Source: SAR324 cluster bacterium
GTDB taxonomy: Bacteria > SAR324 > XYD2-FULL-50-16
Direction: 5' to 3'
Assembly: GCA_028282885.1 (NCBI GenBank)
Contig: JANQGX010000063.1
Coordinates: 1-38,512 of the forward strand
DNA length: 38,512 nt
This document shows, in pieces, positions 7,148 to 15,440 of this stretch. A program made the translations under genes and the position numbers. The notes under the pieces are model-generated. The model saw only the letters and a program-made list of their open reading frames with translations. It did no database searches and was not told where the DNA came from. Within the stretch, counting starts at the first letter, position 1; each line of letters begins with the position of its first letter.

Positions 7148-7892
7148 GTTGAAGCCCTTTTATCAGGGCCAAAGCGTTTATACCCAGAACGCTGTGGTTG
7201 TAGCCGCCTTCCAGTATGGCAAAAACCCCGGATTGGTTTTGGTTGGCGGTTTTTGCCACACAACGCCCGATCTCCTCGTAGTCTGATGTTTTCAAAACAC
7301 CGCCCCAATCTTCAACGTGATTATCAAACCCGGCGGAAATTCCGATAATATCTGCTTTACAACTGTCCATTTCAGCTTCCACTTCCTCCAAATACTCAAT
7401 TCGGTTTTCCGTCTCAGGATTGTGCACTTTAGCATAGTCTTTTGATTTCAATATATTATTTGTTCCGTCGCCAAAGTGCATGTCGATATCGAGAATATAC
7501 GCGGTGTTAATCTTCCCTTCCTGTTTAAGCGCTTCAATGGCAATTGCCATATTGTTATAGAAGCAAAATCCCCAGGCATTTCCGGACGAAGCGTGATGTC
7601 CCGGTGGTCGAATCAAGGCAAAACAGGGCTCACTCAAACCAAGGCTGGCAGCCTGATAGGCCCCACCGGCAGCAAGCGAGGCAATCTCGTGCAGATCCTG
7701 CCTCTTGACCCGCCTGATATGTTCATCCGTGTGAACCAGCGCTATATAATCCTCGGGGACAGGTTGTATGGATTGAAACTCGACATGAGGTTTTAATTCC
7801 TTGACAACTGCTTCCATTCTCCCGACTTTAGCCGCGGGATCTGCCGTATATTCACGATAGAAATCATCATGAAAGAAGACTTTAAATGCCAT
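7137..7892 (-). CDS. Histone-deacetylase-fold amidohydrolase (acetylpolyamine/acetoin-utilisation type)
   Basis: This 251-residue protein has the arginase-deacetylase catalytic signature: RPPGHHA with His99/His100, zinc ligands Asp137 and His139 in DIDMHFGDGT, the third ligand Asp190 in SAGFDNH, and EGGYN with Tyr231. Bacterial members deacetylate acetylpolyamines or other acetylated amines. It is short for the family (usually about 300-340). The segment between the HFGDGT motif and the GISAGFD motif is compressed and lacks the usual loops, so substrate access may differ. GAGGAG upstream of the ATG at 7892 supports the start. The 3' end overlaps the TerB-like gene tail to tail. Confidence 0.9.
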   Translation of the reverse strand: MAFKVFFHDDFYREYTADPAAKVGRMEAVVKELKPHVEFQSIQPVPEDYIALVHTDEHIRRVKRQDLHEIASLAAGGAYQAASLGLSEPCFALIRPPGHHASSGNAWGFCFYNNMAIAIEALKQEGKINTAYILDIDMHFGDGTNNILKSKDYAKVHNPETENRIEYLEEVEAEMDSCKADIIGISAGFDNHVEDWGGVLKTSDYEEIGRCVAKTANQNQSGVFAILEGGYNHSVLGINALALIKGLQLNS

Positions 7893-7970
7893 ACCACTCT
7901 CCTCGCTTAATCATAAACTCATCTTTAGCCTGTGGCTTGGTATTCACCGGGCGGAGCTTTTGGACAGGTA

Positions 7971-8999
7971 TTAAACCGCTGGTGTTTTCAGCTTTTCAGT
8001 CAAAAATTCGAGTAATCGGTAGATTGAGTCAAACTCACCCTGGTGTGTGGTTGTTTTAACCTGCCAGGAGAAAAGCGTTCCCTTCTGTCCAACTTCGATC
8101 CGAATCTCTGCCTCATCTGGCTCGACAACAATTTGAAAACCTGACCGTTGCAGCGCTCTTTCAGTCCAATACCGGCCTGTTTCGTCACCCGTCAATCGGA
8201 CTTTGCCACACCGTGCGGTTTCAAATATAAAAGTACCGGTTTTTGGATCAAAACGAAAACCCTTTTTGCCGAAAACAGATTCAAAGCCGCCGGAGAGAAA
8301 CAGATCTTCCGGAGCTCCACTCTGAATAGTCCCATTCCTGTTCATCATCCAGATTCGGTCGGCAATCCTGGTAACAATATCAAAATCATGGCTGGACAAC
8401 AGGATCGTTATCTTTTGATCAAACGCCAGATCTCTTAACAAGCGCAAGGTTTCATGTTTATGATTGATATCCAGAAAAGCCGTCGGCTCATCAAGAATCA
8501 TGATTCGGGGCTTTTGCGCCAACGCCCTTGAAATCATTACCTTCTGTTTCTCACCATCGCTCAACTCATCCAGTTGCCGGTTTCTGAACTGCCAGACATT
8601 CATGGCTTTAAGTGACCATTCAATCTCCCTTTTATCTGTACTGTCCAGCCCTCCCCACCTACCAGTATAAGGGATCCTGCCCAGACTGACCATCTTATAG
8701 ACAGACATGAAATTGACAGCCGGTTTGCCGGTCAGAACAACCGAGATGATTCTGGACAGCTCCGCAGCGGATATTTGATTTATCGGTTTATCAAAGAGAG
8801 AAATCGTTCCTGATAAGGGTTTCTGTAAACGGGCCAACGTTCTCAACAGAGTAGATTTCCCCGATCCATTGGGACCCAGCAGGGCGACCAGTTCTCCCGA
8901 CTTCAGGAAAAGATTCAGATCTCGTCCGACAGCTTTCAAAATCTTTCCCGCCCGACGATAGCCGATGGTTAGATCCCGGGTTTTCAGTCCGCTACTCAT
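7971..8999 (-). CDS. ABC transporter ATPase, FecE/BtuD type, with C-terminal extension
   Basis: This 342-residue protein is the ATP-hydrolysing subunit of a corrinoid, heme or siderophore importer. Walker A is GPNGSGKST (42-50), the signature LSDGEKQKV (146-154), Walker B IMILDEP (166-172) and the switch His is in SSHD (202-205). Typical FecE proteins end near 260; here about 90 further residues (roughly 250-342) form an alpha/beta-looking domain with GKVRLTGDETGRYWTERALQ. This could be a regulatory or ligand-sensing add-on and I do not recognise it. The start overlaps the permease gene by 4 bp (ATGA), and the gene is the last of the exbB-exbD-tonB-binding protein-permease-ATPase series. Confidence 0.93.
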   Translation of the reverse strand: MSSGLKTRDLTIGYRRAGKILKAVGRDLNLFLKSGELVALLGPNGSGKSTLLRTLARLQKPLSGTISLFDKPINQISAAELSRIISVVLTGKPAVNFMSVYKMVSLGRIPYTGRWGGLDSTDKREIEWSLKAMNVWQFRNRQLDELSDGEKQKVMISRALAQKPRIMILDEPTAFLDINHKHETLRLLRDLAFDQKITILLSSHDFDIVTRIADRIWMMNRNGTIQSGAPEDLFLSGGFESVFGKKGFRFDPKTGTFIFETARCGKVRLTGDETGRYWTERALQRSGFQIVVEPDEAEIRIEVGQKGTLFSWQVKTTTHQGEFDSIYRLLEFLTEKLKTPAV

Positions 9000-10030
9000 G
9001 GCGTGTCAAGGGAACGATGTTGACGAATCACAACCCAGATGATGACCGGTGCGCCGAAAATTGAGGTAACGGCATTCAAAGGAAGTGCATAATCGCTGCC
9101 GGGCATACCTGCAATTATATTGGCAATCAGCGCCATGGATGACCCGGCGAGCATAACGGCGGGTATCAGGACAGAGTGATCGGATTGTCTGAATAAGGCA
9201 CGACACAAGTGGGGTATTGCGATTCCGATAAATGCCACAGGACCGCAAAACGCGGTTACCGATCCCGCCAAAAGGGCGGTTGAAACCAGGATTTCGAACC
9301 TGGTTCGTTTTAAGTTCTGCCCCAGGCTGGTAGCATAGTCATCACCCAGTAGCATGGCATTCAGGGACTTCAATCTGGCAATGGAATAGATCGCCCCGAT
9401 CAATATGCAGGGAAGTAAAATCTTCAGCTCCCGCCAACCGGTTCCCCTGAAGCTGCCAAAACTCCAGAGAAGATAGGCCTGAATATCATCGGGTTTGCTG
9501 AAATAGATCAGTATACCTACCAAGCCGCTGACAGCATAACCAAACATAACTCCGACGATCAACAGGGTTAAAGTGCTTTTTACTTTCATTGCCAGAAAAG
9601 TGATCAGCAACATCACTGACGAAGCGCCGAGGGTTGCAGCAATTACTATTGCCAGGGGGGAGATACCAGTAGAATTGAAACCTGACAGGGTCTGCAGTGT
9701 GACCGTAGCCAGTATCAAAATTGCCACCCCCAGGCTGGCGCCGGAACTGATGCCCAACACATAAGGACCGGCAAGCGGATTTCTGAACAGGGTCTGCATT
9801 TGCAATCCGCTAATCGAAAGAGCAAGTCCGGCCAGAATTGCCGTAAAGGCAGCAGGCAGCCGCAGTTCCAGAACGATCTTTTCCCAGACGGAACGGGTAG
9901 GTTCGTTTCCGATTAATATCCCCACAATCTCACCCAGGGGGATATGCACGGATCCCAGGAAAAGCGTCAGCAGGAACAGAGACAACAGGGAAAACCCCAG
10001 TAAAACGAATATCGTTAAATTTCTATTCAT
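8996..10030 (-). CDS. FecCD-type ABC transporter permease (BtuC-like)
   Basis: This 344-residue integral membrane protein has about ten transmembrane segments and the hallmarks of the FecCD/BtuC family: LRLPAAFTAILAGLALSISG near the N-terminus, TLFRNPLAGPYVLGISSGAS, FCGPVAFIGIAIPHLCR and the C-terminal FGAPVIIWVV. It forms the homodimeric channel that passes the ligand from the periplasmic binding protein to the cytoplasm. The gene lies 48 bp after the binding protein and overlaps the ATPase gene by 4 bp. Corrinoid as substrate is inferred from the whole region and not from the permease itself. Confidence 0.94.
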   Translation of the reverse strand: MNRNLTIFVLLGFSLLSLFLLTLFLGSVHIPLGEIVGILIGNEPTRSVWEKIVLELRLPAAFTAILAGLALSISGLQMQTLFRNPLAGPYVLGISSGASLGVAILILATVTLQTLSGFNSTGISPLAIVIAATLGASSVMLLITFLAMKVKSTLTLLIVGVMFGYAVSGLVGILIYFSKPDDIQAYLLWSFGSFRGTGWRELKILLPCILIGAIYSIARLKSLNAMLLGDDYATSLGQNLKRTRFEILVSTALLAGSVTAFCGPVAFIGIAIPHLCRALFRQSDHSVLIPAVMLAGSSMALIANIIAGMPGSDYALPLNAVTSIFGAPVIIWVVIRQHRSLDTP

Positions 10031-10078
10031 TAATTCAGCTTCTATACTTGGAAGTGAGGAATCAGGAAGTTCTATTTG

Positions 10079-11224
10079 TCAGTTCATTTTCCTGTACCAG
10101 ATCAGTTCATGGTCTGGAAGCAGATCCGGGTGAAAAATCTTGACTAGGTCTAACAGGACTAAATGCGGATTTGCCAATCCCGTTTCCCAAAAGTCATTTC
10201 CGCCATTGGGACTCAATCTGCGATTATTATTAAAAACTGCTTTATCCTTGAAAGTATTGAACAATCCGTACTTCGGATTGGCTCTCAACAAGTCATTCAA
10301 AGATTGCCAGCTACCGGGGTTCAGCCAGATATCTGCATCATACGCTTTGGAAAATACACTTTCATAATCCAGGGGCAAACTTCCGTCCGACCGGTTGTCA
10401 TCCCACAAATACTCAGCACCGGCATCTTTCAGAAACACAGCAAAGTAACTATTTCCCCCCGGAACGTACCAAACACCGTTAAAGCTGGATCCTGTAAAAA
10501 CACTGGGTTTATATTTGACGTTGCTTATTAACCCGATCGTCTTTTTATATTGAAGTTCAATAGAATCAAAATGAGCTTTTGCCAACTCGTCGGTATGGGT
10601 AAAGGCGGCTATAAACTTAATCCATTCCGCACGGCCAAGCGGCGTGGCCTCCATGTAATCCCCATTGAGAACGAAAGGTATATTCAGATCTCCCATCTCT
10701 TTCAGCCGGTCCATTCCGGATTGTCCCGTTCCAAATGTTATGACGAGATCCGGAGAAAGTGAGATCAGCTTTTCCAGATTCACATTCGCCGACCAGCCAA
10801 CACTTTTGATCCGTCTCTCCGAGATGCGCTTTCGAACTTCGCGGTTACTGATCAGTTTTTCGTCTCCCACTGCTACAAGCTTGTCCAGAAGGTCCAGGCT
10901 TTCCAGACTCGGTAAATTGCTGGTCCCTAAACTGACGATTCGTTCTACCGGAATATAAACCACCTGGTCGACCTCCGGATAATTAGGGGTTTGGCTTCCC
11001 CTGGCTTTAAGCAGGTAGGTAAATACTTTGGTCGAGCCTTTCCAGGGATTCCTCACCCAAACGATTTTATGATTCTGATAGCATTCTATAGAAAATCCTT
11101 TGGCGTATTTGATTTCCACAGTGTCGAATTGCTTGCTCTCAGAGCCGGCAAAGGAGGTAACTGTCCAGATGTGGAGGAAAACAATGGAGAAGAGGCCTAA
11201 TCGAATGCAATGTTTAATTCTCAT
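10079..11224 (-). CDS. Periplasmic corrinoid/iron-chelate binding protein (BtuF/FecB type)
   Basis: This 381-residue protein has a signal peptide (1-26, hydrophobic core and SFA before the mature start) and a class III binding-protein fold with two lobes joined by a long helix. VERIVSLGTSNLPSLESLDLLDKLVAVG and LISLSPDLVITFGTG are the usual landmarks. About 60 residues before the first lobe (VEIKYAKGFSIECYQNHKIV onward) match the extended N-terminus seen in binding proteins of Bacteroidetes and deltaproteobacterial B12-type loci, as far as I recall. It delivers the ligand to the adjacent permease and sits between tonB and the permease gene, 22 bp after tonB. Confidence 0.9.
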   Translation of the reverse strand: MRIKHCIRLGLFSIVFLHIWTVTSFAGSESKQFDTVEIKYAKGFSIECYQNHKIVWVRNPWKGSTKVFTYLLKARGSQTPNYPEVDQVVYIPVERIVSLGTSNLPSLESLDLLDKLVAVGDEKLISNREVRKRISERRIKSVGWSANVNLEKLISLSPDLVITFGTGQSGMDRLKEMGDLNIPFVLNGDYMEATPLGRAEWIKFIAAFTHTDELAKAHFDSIELQYKKTIGLISNVKYKPSVFTGSSFNGVWYVPGGNSYFAVFLKDAGAEYLWDDNRSDGSLPLDYESVFSKAYDADIWLNPGSWQSLNDLLRANPKYGLFNTFKDKAVFNNNRRLSPNGGNDFWETGLANPHLVLLDLVKIFHPDLLPDHELIWYRKMN

Positions 11225-11246
11225 GTGACAACCTGAAAAAATGCTT

Positions 11247-12278
11247 TTATTTCAATACAAAACGGATCGGAAGACGAAGCTGTACCGATTTTTGCAGCAC
11301 CACCCCCGTGGTTCGAAACGATTTTTCAAGTAAGTATCTGTTCGACTCCAGAAGCCCGAGAGCTGCCTTATCGAGACCAGGGTAGCGGCTGGACCGGGCG
11401 ATTTCAATATTCTGGATACTGATTTGCTCATTCAGAACCAGACTCAGCACCACAACTCCCTGTTGACGGCGCCTGCGTGATGAAACAGGATAATAGTCCA
11501 TAATATCAATCGTGTTCATAAATCCGCTAATCATTTTATTCCAATCATAGTGAGGATTGACAGCTTTTTGTTGTACTGCTCCTCCTGTCCCCTCACGGGA
11601 AACAGGTTTCAAATCGGAGTCCTTATCCGGCAATATGGAAGTTGACACCGAACCCGTATTTCTATCGGTCACCATAATCCTTTTGTTTTCCTTTTGTGGC
11701 GGCGACGCAACTTCTTCACTAATACTCTCTTGAGTGATTTGCTCGGCATCTGTCTTCTTGGCAGAAATCACCGGTTCATTTCCTGTGGGTGTCAATTCTT
11801 CAGCATCCGCTGGATCATCATTAAAAGTTTCAACGATAGCCTCCTCCAAAGGACTCTCTTCATTCTTTTTCTCCTCCCTTGCCACCGCCGGGTTGGCTTT
11901 TACCGGCGCGGGTTTGTCGACCAGGGAAACAGGGGACCTCATTAAATCGTGTGTACTAACCGTAACCTTTGCTTTTTTCTGTGTTCGGTTTTGATGATTT
12001 GAAGATTTGGTGAGTGCTTCAGGAAGTTTTTGAGCCAGAAGCGGCTTATCTTCAGGTTGAAGCGAGGCTTCTTTTTTTAGAGAATCCCGGGCTTTCCCCA
12101 CTGGTTTGACTTTTCCCGGTTTTCTCAGTTGCAGACTAATAACCGATTTTTGAGGGCTTCCCGTTTTTGGGGACATTTCAATTGAAATGGAAGACATGAT
12201 CCGGCTATGCAGAATCAGCAGCACCGGGATTAATCCCAATAAAATCAAATGAGAGGAGTAATTCCTTAAGGTGCCCAT
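11247..12278 (-). CDS. tonB: TonB-family energy transducer
   Basis: This 343-residue protein has a short cytoplasmic start, one transmembrane helix at about 9-25 (LILLGLIPVLLILHS) and a long linker (about 40-240) rich in Pro, Lys, Glu and Ala that spans the periplasm. The C-terminal TonB domain has SRRRRQQGVVVLSLVLNEQ, ARSSRYPGLDKAALGLLES and LRLPIRFVLK. TonB passes proton-motive-force energy from ExbB/ExbD to outer-membrane receptors. The linker replaces the classic Glu-Pro/Lys-Pro repeats with a mixed-charge sequence. The gene overlaps exbD by 13 bp and is followed by the binding protein, so this is a dedicated TonB for the locus. Confidence 0.9.
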   Translation of the reverse strand: MGTLRNYSSHLILLGLIPVLLILHSRIMSSISIEMSPKTGSPQKSVISLQLRKPGKVKPVGKARDSLKKEASLQPEDKPLLAQKLPEALTKSSNHQNRTQKKAKVTVSTHDLMRSPVSLVDKPAPVKANPAVAREEKKNEESPLEEAIVETFNDDPADAEELTPTGNEPVISAKKTDAEQITQESISEEVASPPQKENKRIMVTDRNTGSVSTSILPDKDSDLKPVSREGTGGAVQQKAVNPHYDWNKMISGFMNTIDIMDYYPVSSRRRRQQGVVVLSLVLNEQISIQNIEIARSSRYPGLDKAALGLLESNRYLLEKSFRTTGVVLQKSVQLRLPIRFVLK

Positions 12279-12691
12279 TGATTAACGATTTGTATTTTTG
12301 AAAATTGATGAAGCGACAAAAAATCCATCAACGCCACCAGTTCCTCAACCGGCAAGGTTTTTTCCAGGGCCAGCACGACCTCCCTATCCCTGTGATCCTT
12401 ATGCTGTGAGAGAAAAACCTCTTGAAACCTCGTAAACTCCCGGGTCTCCAGGTCACCCAACTTCCAGAACCGCGGAGCATGACCGACCTCGATAATGATT
12501 GATTGTTCAGTATCGGTGTCCGACTTTAGCGGTTTCTGCGAGGATGAGAGGTTAATTTCGGTCATCACCTGTGAAGTTCCCATGGTAAGGATCAAAAACA
12601 CGATCAGGGTGAAAACAACGTCAATGAGTGCTGTCAGGTCAAGGCCGTCATCGGTTTCCCCTGAAAGCGTTTTATCCGGATAATGGATCAT
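12266..12691 (-). CDS. exbD: ExbD-type biopolymer transport protein
   Basis: This 141-residue protein has one transmembrane helix (about 17-38). The essential membrane aspartate is Asp24 in LTALIDVVFTLIVF, equivalent to Asp25 of E. coli ExbD. A periplasmic domain of about 100 residues follows, with a strand pattern (VVLALEKTLPVEELVALMDF) typical of ExbD/TolR. It works with ExbB as the proton-driven motor for TonB. The start overlaps the exbB end by 4 bp and the end overlaps tonB, so the three are translationally coupled. Confidence 0.93.
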   Translation of the reverse strand: MIHYPDKTLSGETDDGLDLTALIDVVFTLIVFLILTMGTSQVMTEINLSSSQKPLKSDTDTEQSIIIEVGHAPRFWKLGDLETREFTRFQEVFLSQHKDHRDREVVLALEKTLPVEELVALMDFLSLHQFSKIQIVNQWAP

Positions 12692-13326
12692 AATGATAAG
12701 TTTCTATTTTTGTTTGTTTTTTCCAGGGAAAGATTGACCAGGTTCAATTGACGGGTCGTCGCCATCATAATTTTAGAGACTCGTAGTTGAAACAGGGCAT
12801 GGGTGACCAGGGCCAGAATAGCCAGCAACAAACCGACTGCCGTGGTGAGCAAGGCTTGGGAAATACCCCCTGAAACAAGGGATGGAGTGATCGGCTTGTC
12901 TGCAGATGAGATCATCTGAAACGAGTCAATCATTCCCAAAACAGTACCCAATAACCCCAGCAGGGGACTGATGGTTGCCAGAATCTTCAATATGGGTAAA
13001 AACCGGTTCAGACGCCCATGAATATCTCCCAGGCGTATATTGGCGTAGTTTTCCCTTTCAATTAAAGACAAGCTTTTGTTATCAATCAGCTCCAGGATAA
13101 GTGAGCCGAACATGTTTTTTTGTAGTCTCTTCTCCAGCTCCGCACTTACGGCAATCTCCTTATCCTTGACAATTCCATCGACCAATTGCTTGGATATGGG
13201 AAAGGTGGAGAAAAAGTAAACCACTCTTTCGATAACGATAGCCATAATCAAACAGGAGCAAATGAGGAGCGGATATCCCAGCAACCCCAACTGTTCCATA
13301 AATGAACTGTTCAATCCTTCAAACAT
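12688..13326 (-). CDS. exbB: ExbB/TolQ/MotA-family proton channel protein
   Basis: This 212-residue protein has three membrane segments. The core MotA/TolQ/ExbB motif is ILKILATISPLLGLLGTVLGMIDSF in the second half, followed by the SGGISQALLTTAVGLLLAI helix. It forms the pentameric channel around ExbD. GGAA in AAAGGAAAA precedes the ATG at 13326. The plus-strand membrane-protein gene starts only 12 bp away in the opposite direction, so the promoter of this operon must lie inside that gene. Confidence 0.93.
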   Translation of the reverse strand: MFEGLNSSFMEQLGLLGYPLLICSCLIMAIVIERVVYFFSTFPISKQLVDGIVKDKEIAVSAELEKRLQKNMFGSLILELIDNKSLSLIERENYANIRLGDIHGRLNRFLPILKILATISPLLGLLGTVLGMIDSFQMISSADKPITPSLVSGGISQALLTTAVGLLLAILALVTHALFQLRVSKIMMATTRQLNLVNLSLEKTNKNRNLSL

Positions 13327-13338
13327 AGTTTTCCTTTC

Positions 13339-14832
13339 ATGAGTTCAAAGCTGGACTCGGACCTGCACGATTCCCGAGTGAGAATTATCATACATATGCT
13401 GACAGGACTGCTAACCTGCCAGTGTCTTGCCATATTACACCTTTATTTAAACCTCTCGGAGCTGAAATTAAAATCGGAGTTGATAGCAGGTACAGGCTAT
13501 ATCTTTGTTCCGGGGTTGGCAGTATTGAAACAAGCTCTTCTGCCTCAAAATCTTTATCTCAGCGCCTTTTTTGTCAGTATCAGCATTGGAAGTGGAATCA
13601 CCCTCTTTTCCGTTGCAATTACAATTGTCAAAAAATCATCTACAATAATCCACAAATCACTGCTCTGGTTTATAATATTCTGCTGGATTGCATTACTGAT
13701 CGATCTCAACCGGAATGGGGCAATGATAGTGTCCAGCTCCTATTTCATTATTATTCCACTGGTGATCATCCTGCTCGATCGAAAACTGCCTGTCAGCGTC
13801 TGGATCCCGTCTTTTAAATTTGACCGGATCTACTACCCAATTAGTATGATCCTTATCATCATACTATGGCTGGGACCTGCAAGCCAAACAACCCTTACAA
13901 ATGTGAGGGACAGCATGCTGCTTACCCATTCAATCGGGACGAAGGCCAATCAGATTTACTATGATCACTCATTTGCGGCTGCCTCACTGTTTACCTCCCA
14001 AAGTCAGAAATCGATCAATACCATTTTTATTTCCGATGATGTCCCGGAAGAGGTTTCAGCCTCAATTCCCGATCTTTTAAACGGATTGTCATTTGTTCAA
14101 GTGCCTTCACCGGTCCTTGCGGACCTGGTTATGCGATACTCTGAAAACCAGCTCATTCTGGAAAACCAATCTTCCATAGGTTTAGCGGTTGGTATCGAAG
14201 AGTTTAATGCTGCGCCTATGCAAACCTTTAAACGGTTCTCTGATCTGGCAGATCCCTACCGGGTTGTTCGCCCTTTTGCTTACTATGCGCTCCTGCTTGG
14301 GTTTCCTTTAATAATGATCTTTCTGTTCCACTCCGGGCTAACAGGGATAATAAAACTCCGGATGAGTACAAAAATCGCTGGTAGGTTTGCAACAACCCTG
14401 ATGCTGATTTCCGGATTGCTCTTTTTGATCAAACTCCATTCCATCGATATGGGGCATAACGCTGCTTCCAATCCAGATATACTATTATCCTCCGACAGAA
14501 TAACCGATCGATTGGCGGCTTATCACATGATTTCCAAACGCCACCCGGCTATCACCGCTTATCCATCCTGGTCTGGGCTTCACTATAGTAAACTCATCCC
14601 TGACCGACTCTGGCTCGCCAACCTCTTGGCCAATGCCAAGGATTCCCAAAGCCCTGCGATACTGAAGGTGTTGCTTACCGATTCTTCCAGCAATGTTCGG
14701 TGCCAGGCAATGCTCAGCCTCGGCAAACGAAAGCACTTCCCGGCAAAAGAAGAAATCTCAGCGGTTTTGGCATCAACCAAGTCCTGGTATCTGGAAAACT
14801 GTGCCATTCGGTCTTTACAGATGATGAGATAA
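13339..14832 (+). CDS. Multi-pass membrane protein with C-terminal HEAT-like repeats
   Basis: I do not recognise this 497-residue protein as a named family. About five hydrophobic segments fall between 17 and 180, a soluble loop of about 130 residues between 181 and 311, two more membrane segments at about 312-330 and 350-366, and a soluble C-terminal domain (370-497). The end has two HEAT-like helical pairs (AILKVLLTDSSSNVRCQAML and EEISAVLASTKSWYLENCAI). Such W-Y...CAIRSL repeats are common in bacterial protein-interaction domains. The CPBP protease gene begins 2 bp after its stop codon, so the two are almost certainly made together. The ATG at 13339 has no ribosome site and lies 12 bp from the divergent exbB start, so the true start is uncertain. 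A role in protein sorting with the protease is a guess. Confidence 0.75.
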   Translation: MSSKLDSDLHDSRVRIIIHMLTGLLTCQCLAILHLYLNLSELKLKSELIAGTGYIFVPGLAVLKQALLPQNLYLSAFFVSISIGSGITLFSVAITIVKKSSTIIHKSLLWFIIFCWIALLIDLNRNGAMIVSSSYFIIIPLVIILLDRKLPVSVWIPSFKFDRIYYPISMILIIILWLGPASQTTLTNVRDSMLLTHSIGTKANQIYYDHSFAAASLFTSQSQKSINTIFISDDVPEEVSASIPDLLNGLSFVQVPSPVLADLVMRYSENQLILENQSSIGLAVGIEEFNAAPMQTFKRFSDLADPYRVVRPFAYYALLLGFPLIMIFLFHSGLTGIIKLRMSTKIAGRFATTLMLISGLLFLIKLHSIDMGHNAASNPDILLSSDRITDRLAAYHMISKRHPAITAYPSWSGLHYSKLIPDRLWLANLLANAKDSQSPAILKVLLTDSSSNVRCQAMLSLGKRKHFPAKEEISAVLASTKSWYLENCAIRSLQMMR

Positions 14833-14834
14833 TC

Positions 14835-15440
14835 ATGACTCCTATTCGAATGCGAACATTTTTAATCGCAATTCTCGCCGCACTCTTCATTGAGTACTTG
14901 ACCGGCCTGGCAATAAATCTGAACCTGTTGACCACTCGAGGTGGTTACCTGTTTGCCAGAACTATGGAAATTTCTGTTTTTACAATACTTCTTTGGCCAA
15001 AACAGGTTCATTTCCAGTCCGTAATATCAGAATTTGTTCAAATCCGTGGATTCAGACTTTCTCTTATCATCTGTCTGTTTATCATCGTCGGCGCATTGTT
15101 GAACGATTTCATGCAATTAAACCTGGTACCGTCAGGTCCCGACCAAACATCAACACTAAACCCAATAACCATTATCATCACCTGCATCTTGTCTCCACTG
15201 GCAGAAGAACAATTCTTCAGAGGATTTGTTTACCGGTTTTTCAGAAGCCAAAGTCCTTTGTTCGCCTTGATCGTCAGCTCACTCCTGTTTTCAACTTTCC
15301 ATTCTCCCGGAATAAGTCTACCGCTGATTCCCCTGTTGGGTGGACTGATTTGTGGTCTCGCTTTTGAAAAAGAAAAGAATCTCTTATCTCCAATACTGAT
15401 CCACGCGACAGCTAATACCGTGATTCTGCTTTCAAGTTGA
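14835..15440 (+). CDS. CPBP-family glutamic-type intramembrane protease
   Basis: This 201-residue membrane protein is assigned to the CPBP (Rce1-like, ABI) family from its three motifs: EExxxR at Glu124/Glu125/Arg129 (LAEEQFFRGFVY), FxxxH at His156 (FSTFHSPG) and HxxxN at His190/Asn194 (IHATANT). About six hydrophobic segments surround them. The ATG at 14835 starts 2 bp after the preceding stop; an upstream in-frame start would lie inside that gene. Family members include CAAX prenyl-proteases, bacteriocin-immunity proteins and the myxosortases proposed to process Cys-containing C-terminal sorting tails. The gene ends 9 bp inside the opposite gene, whose product has just such a Cys-plus-helix-plus-basic tail, so that protein is the obvious candidate substrate. 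The pairing is inferred. Confidence 0.87.
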   Translation: MTPIRMRTFLIAILAALFIEYLTGLAINLNLLTTRGGYLFARTMEISVFTILLWPKQVHFQSVISEFVQIRGFRLSLIICLFIIVGALLNDFMQLNLVPSGPDQTSTLNPITIIITCILSPLAEEQFFRGFVYRFFRSQSPLFALIVSSLLFSTFHSPGISLPLIPLLGGLICGLAFEKEKNLLSPILIHATANTVILLSS

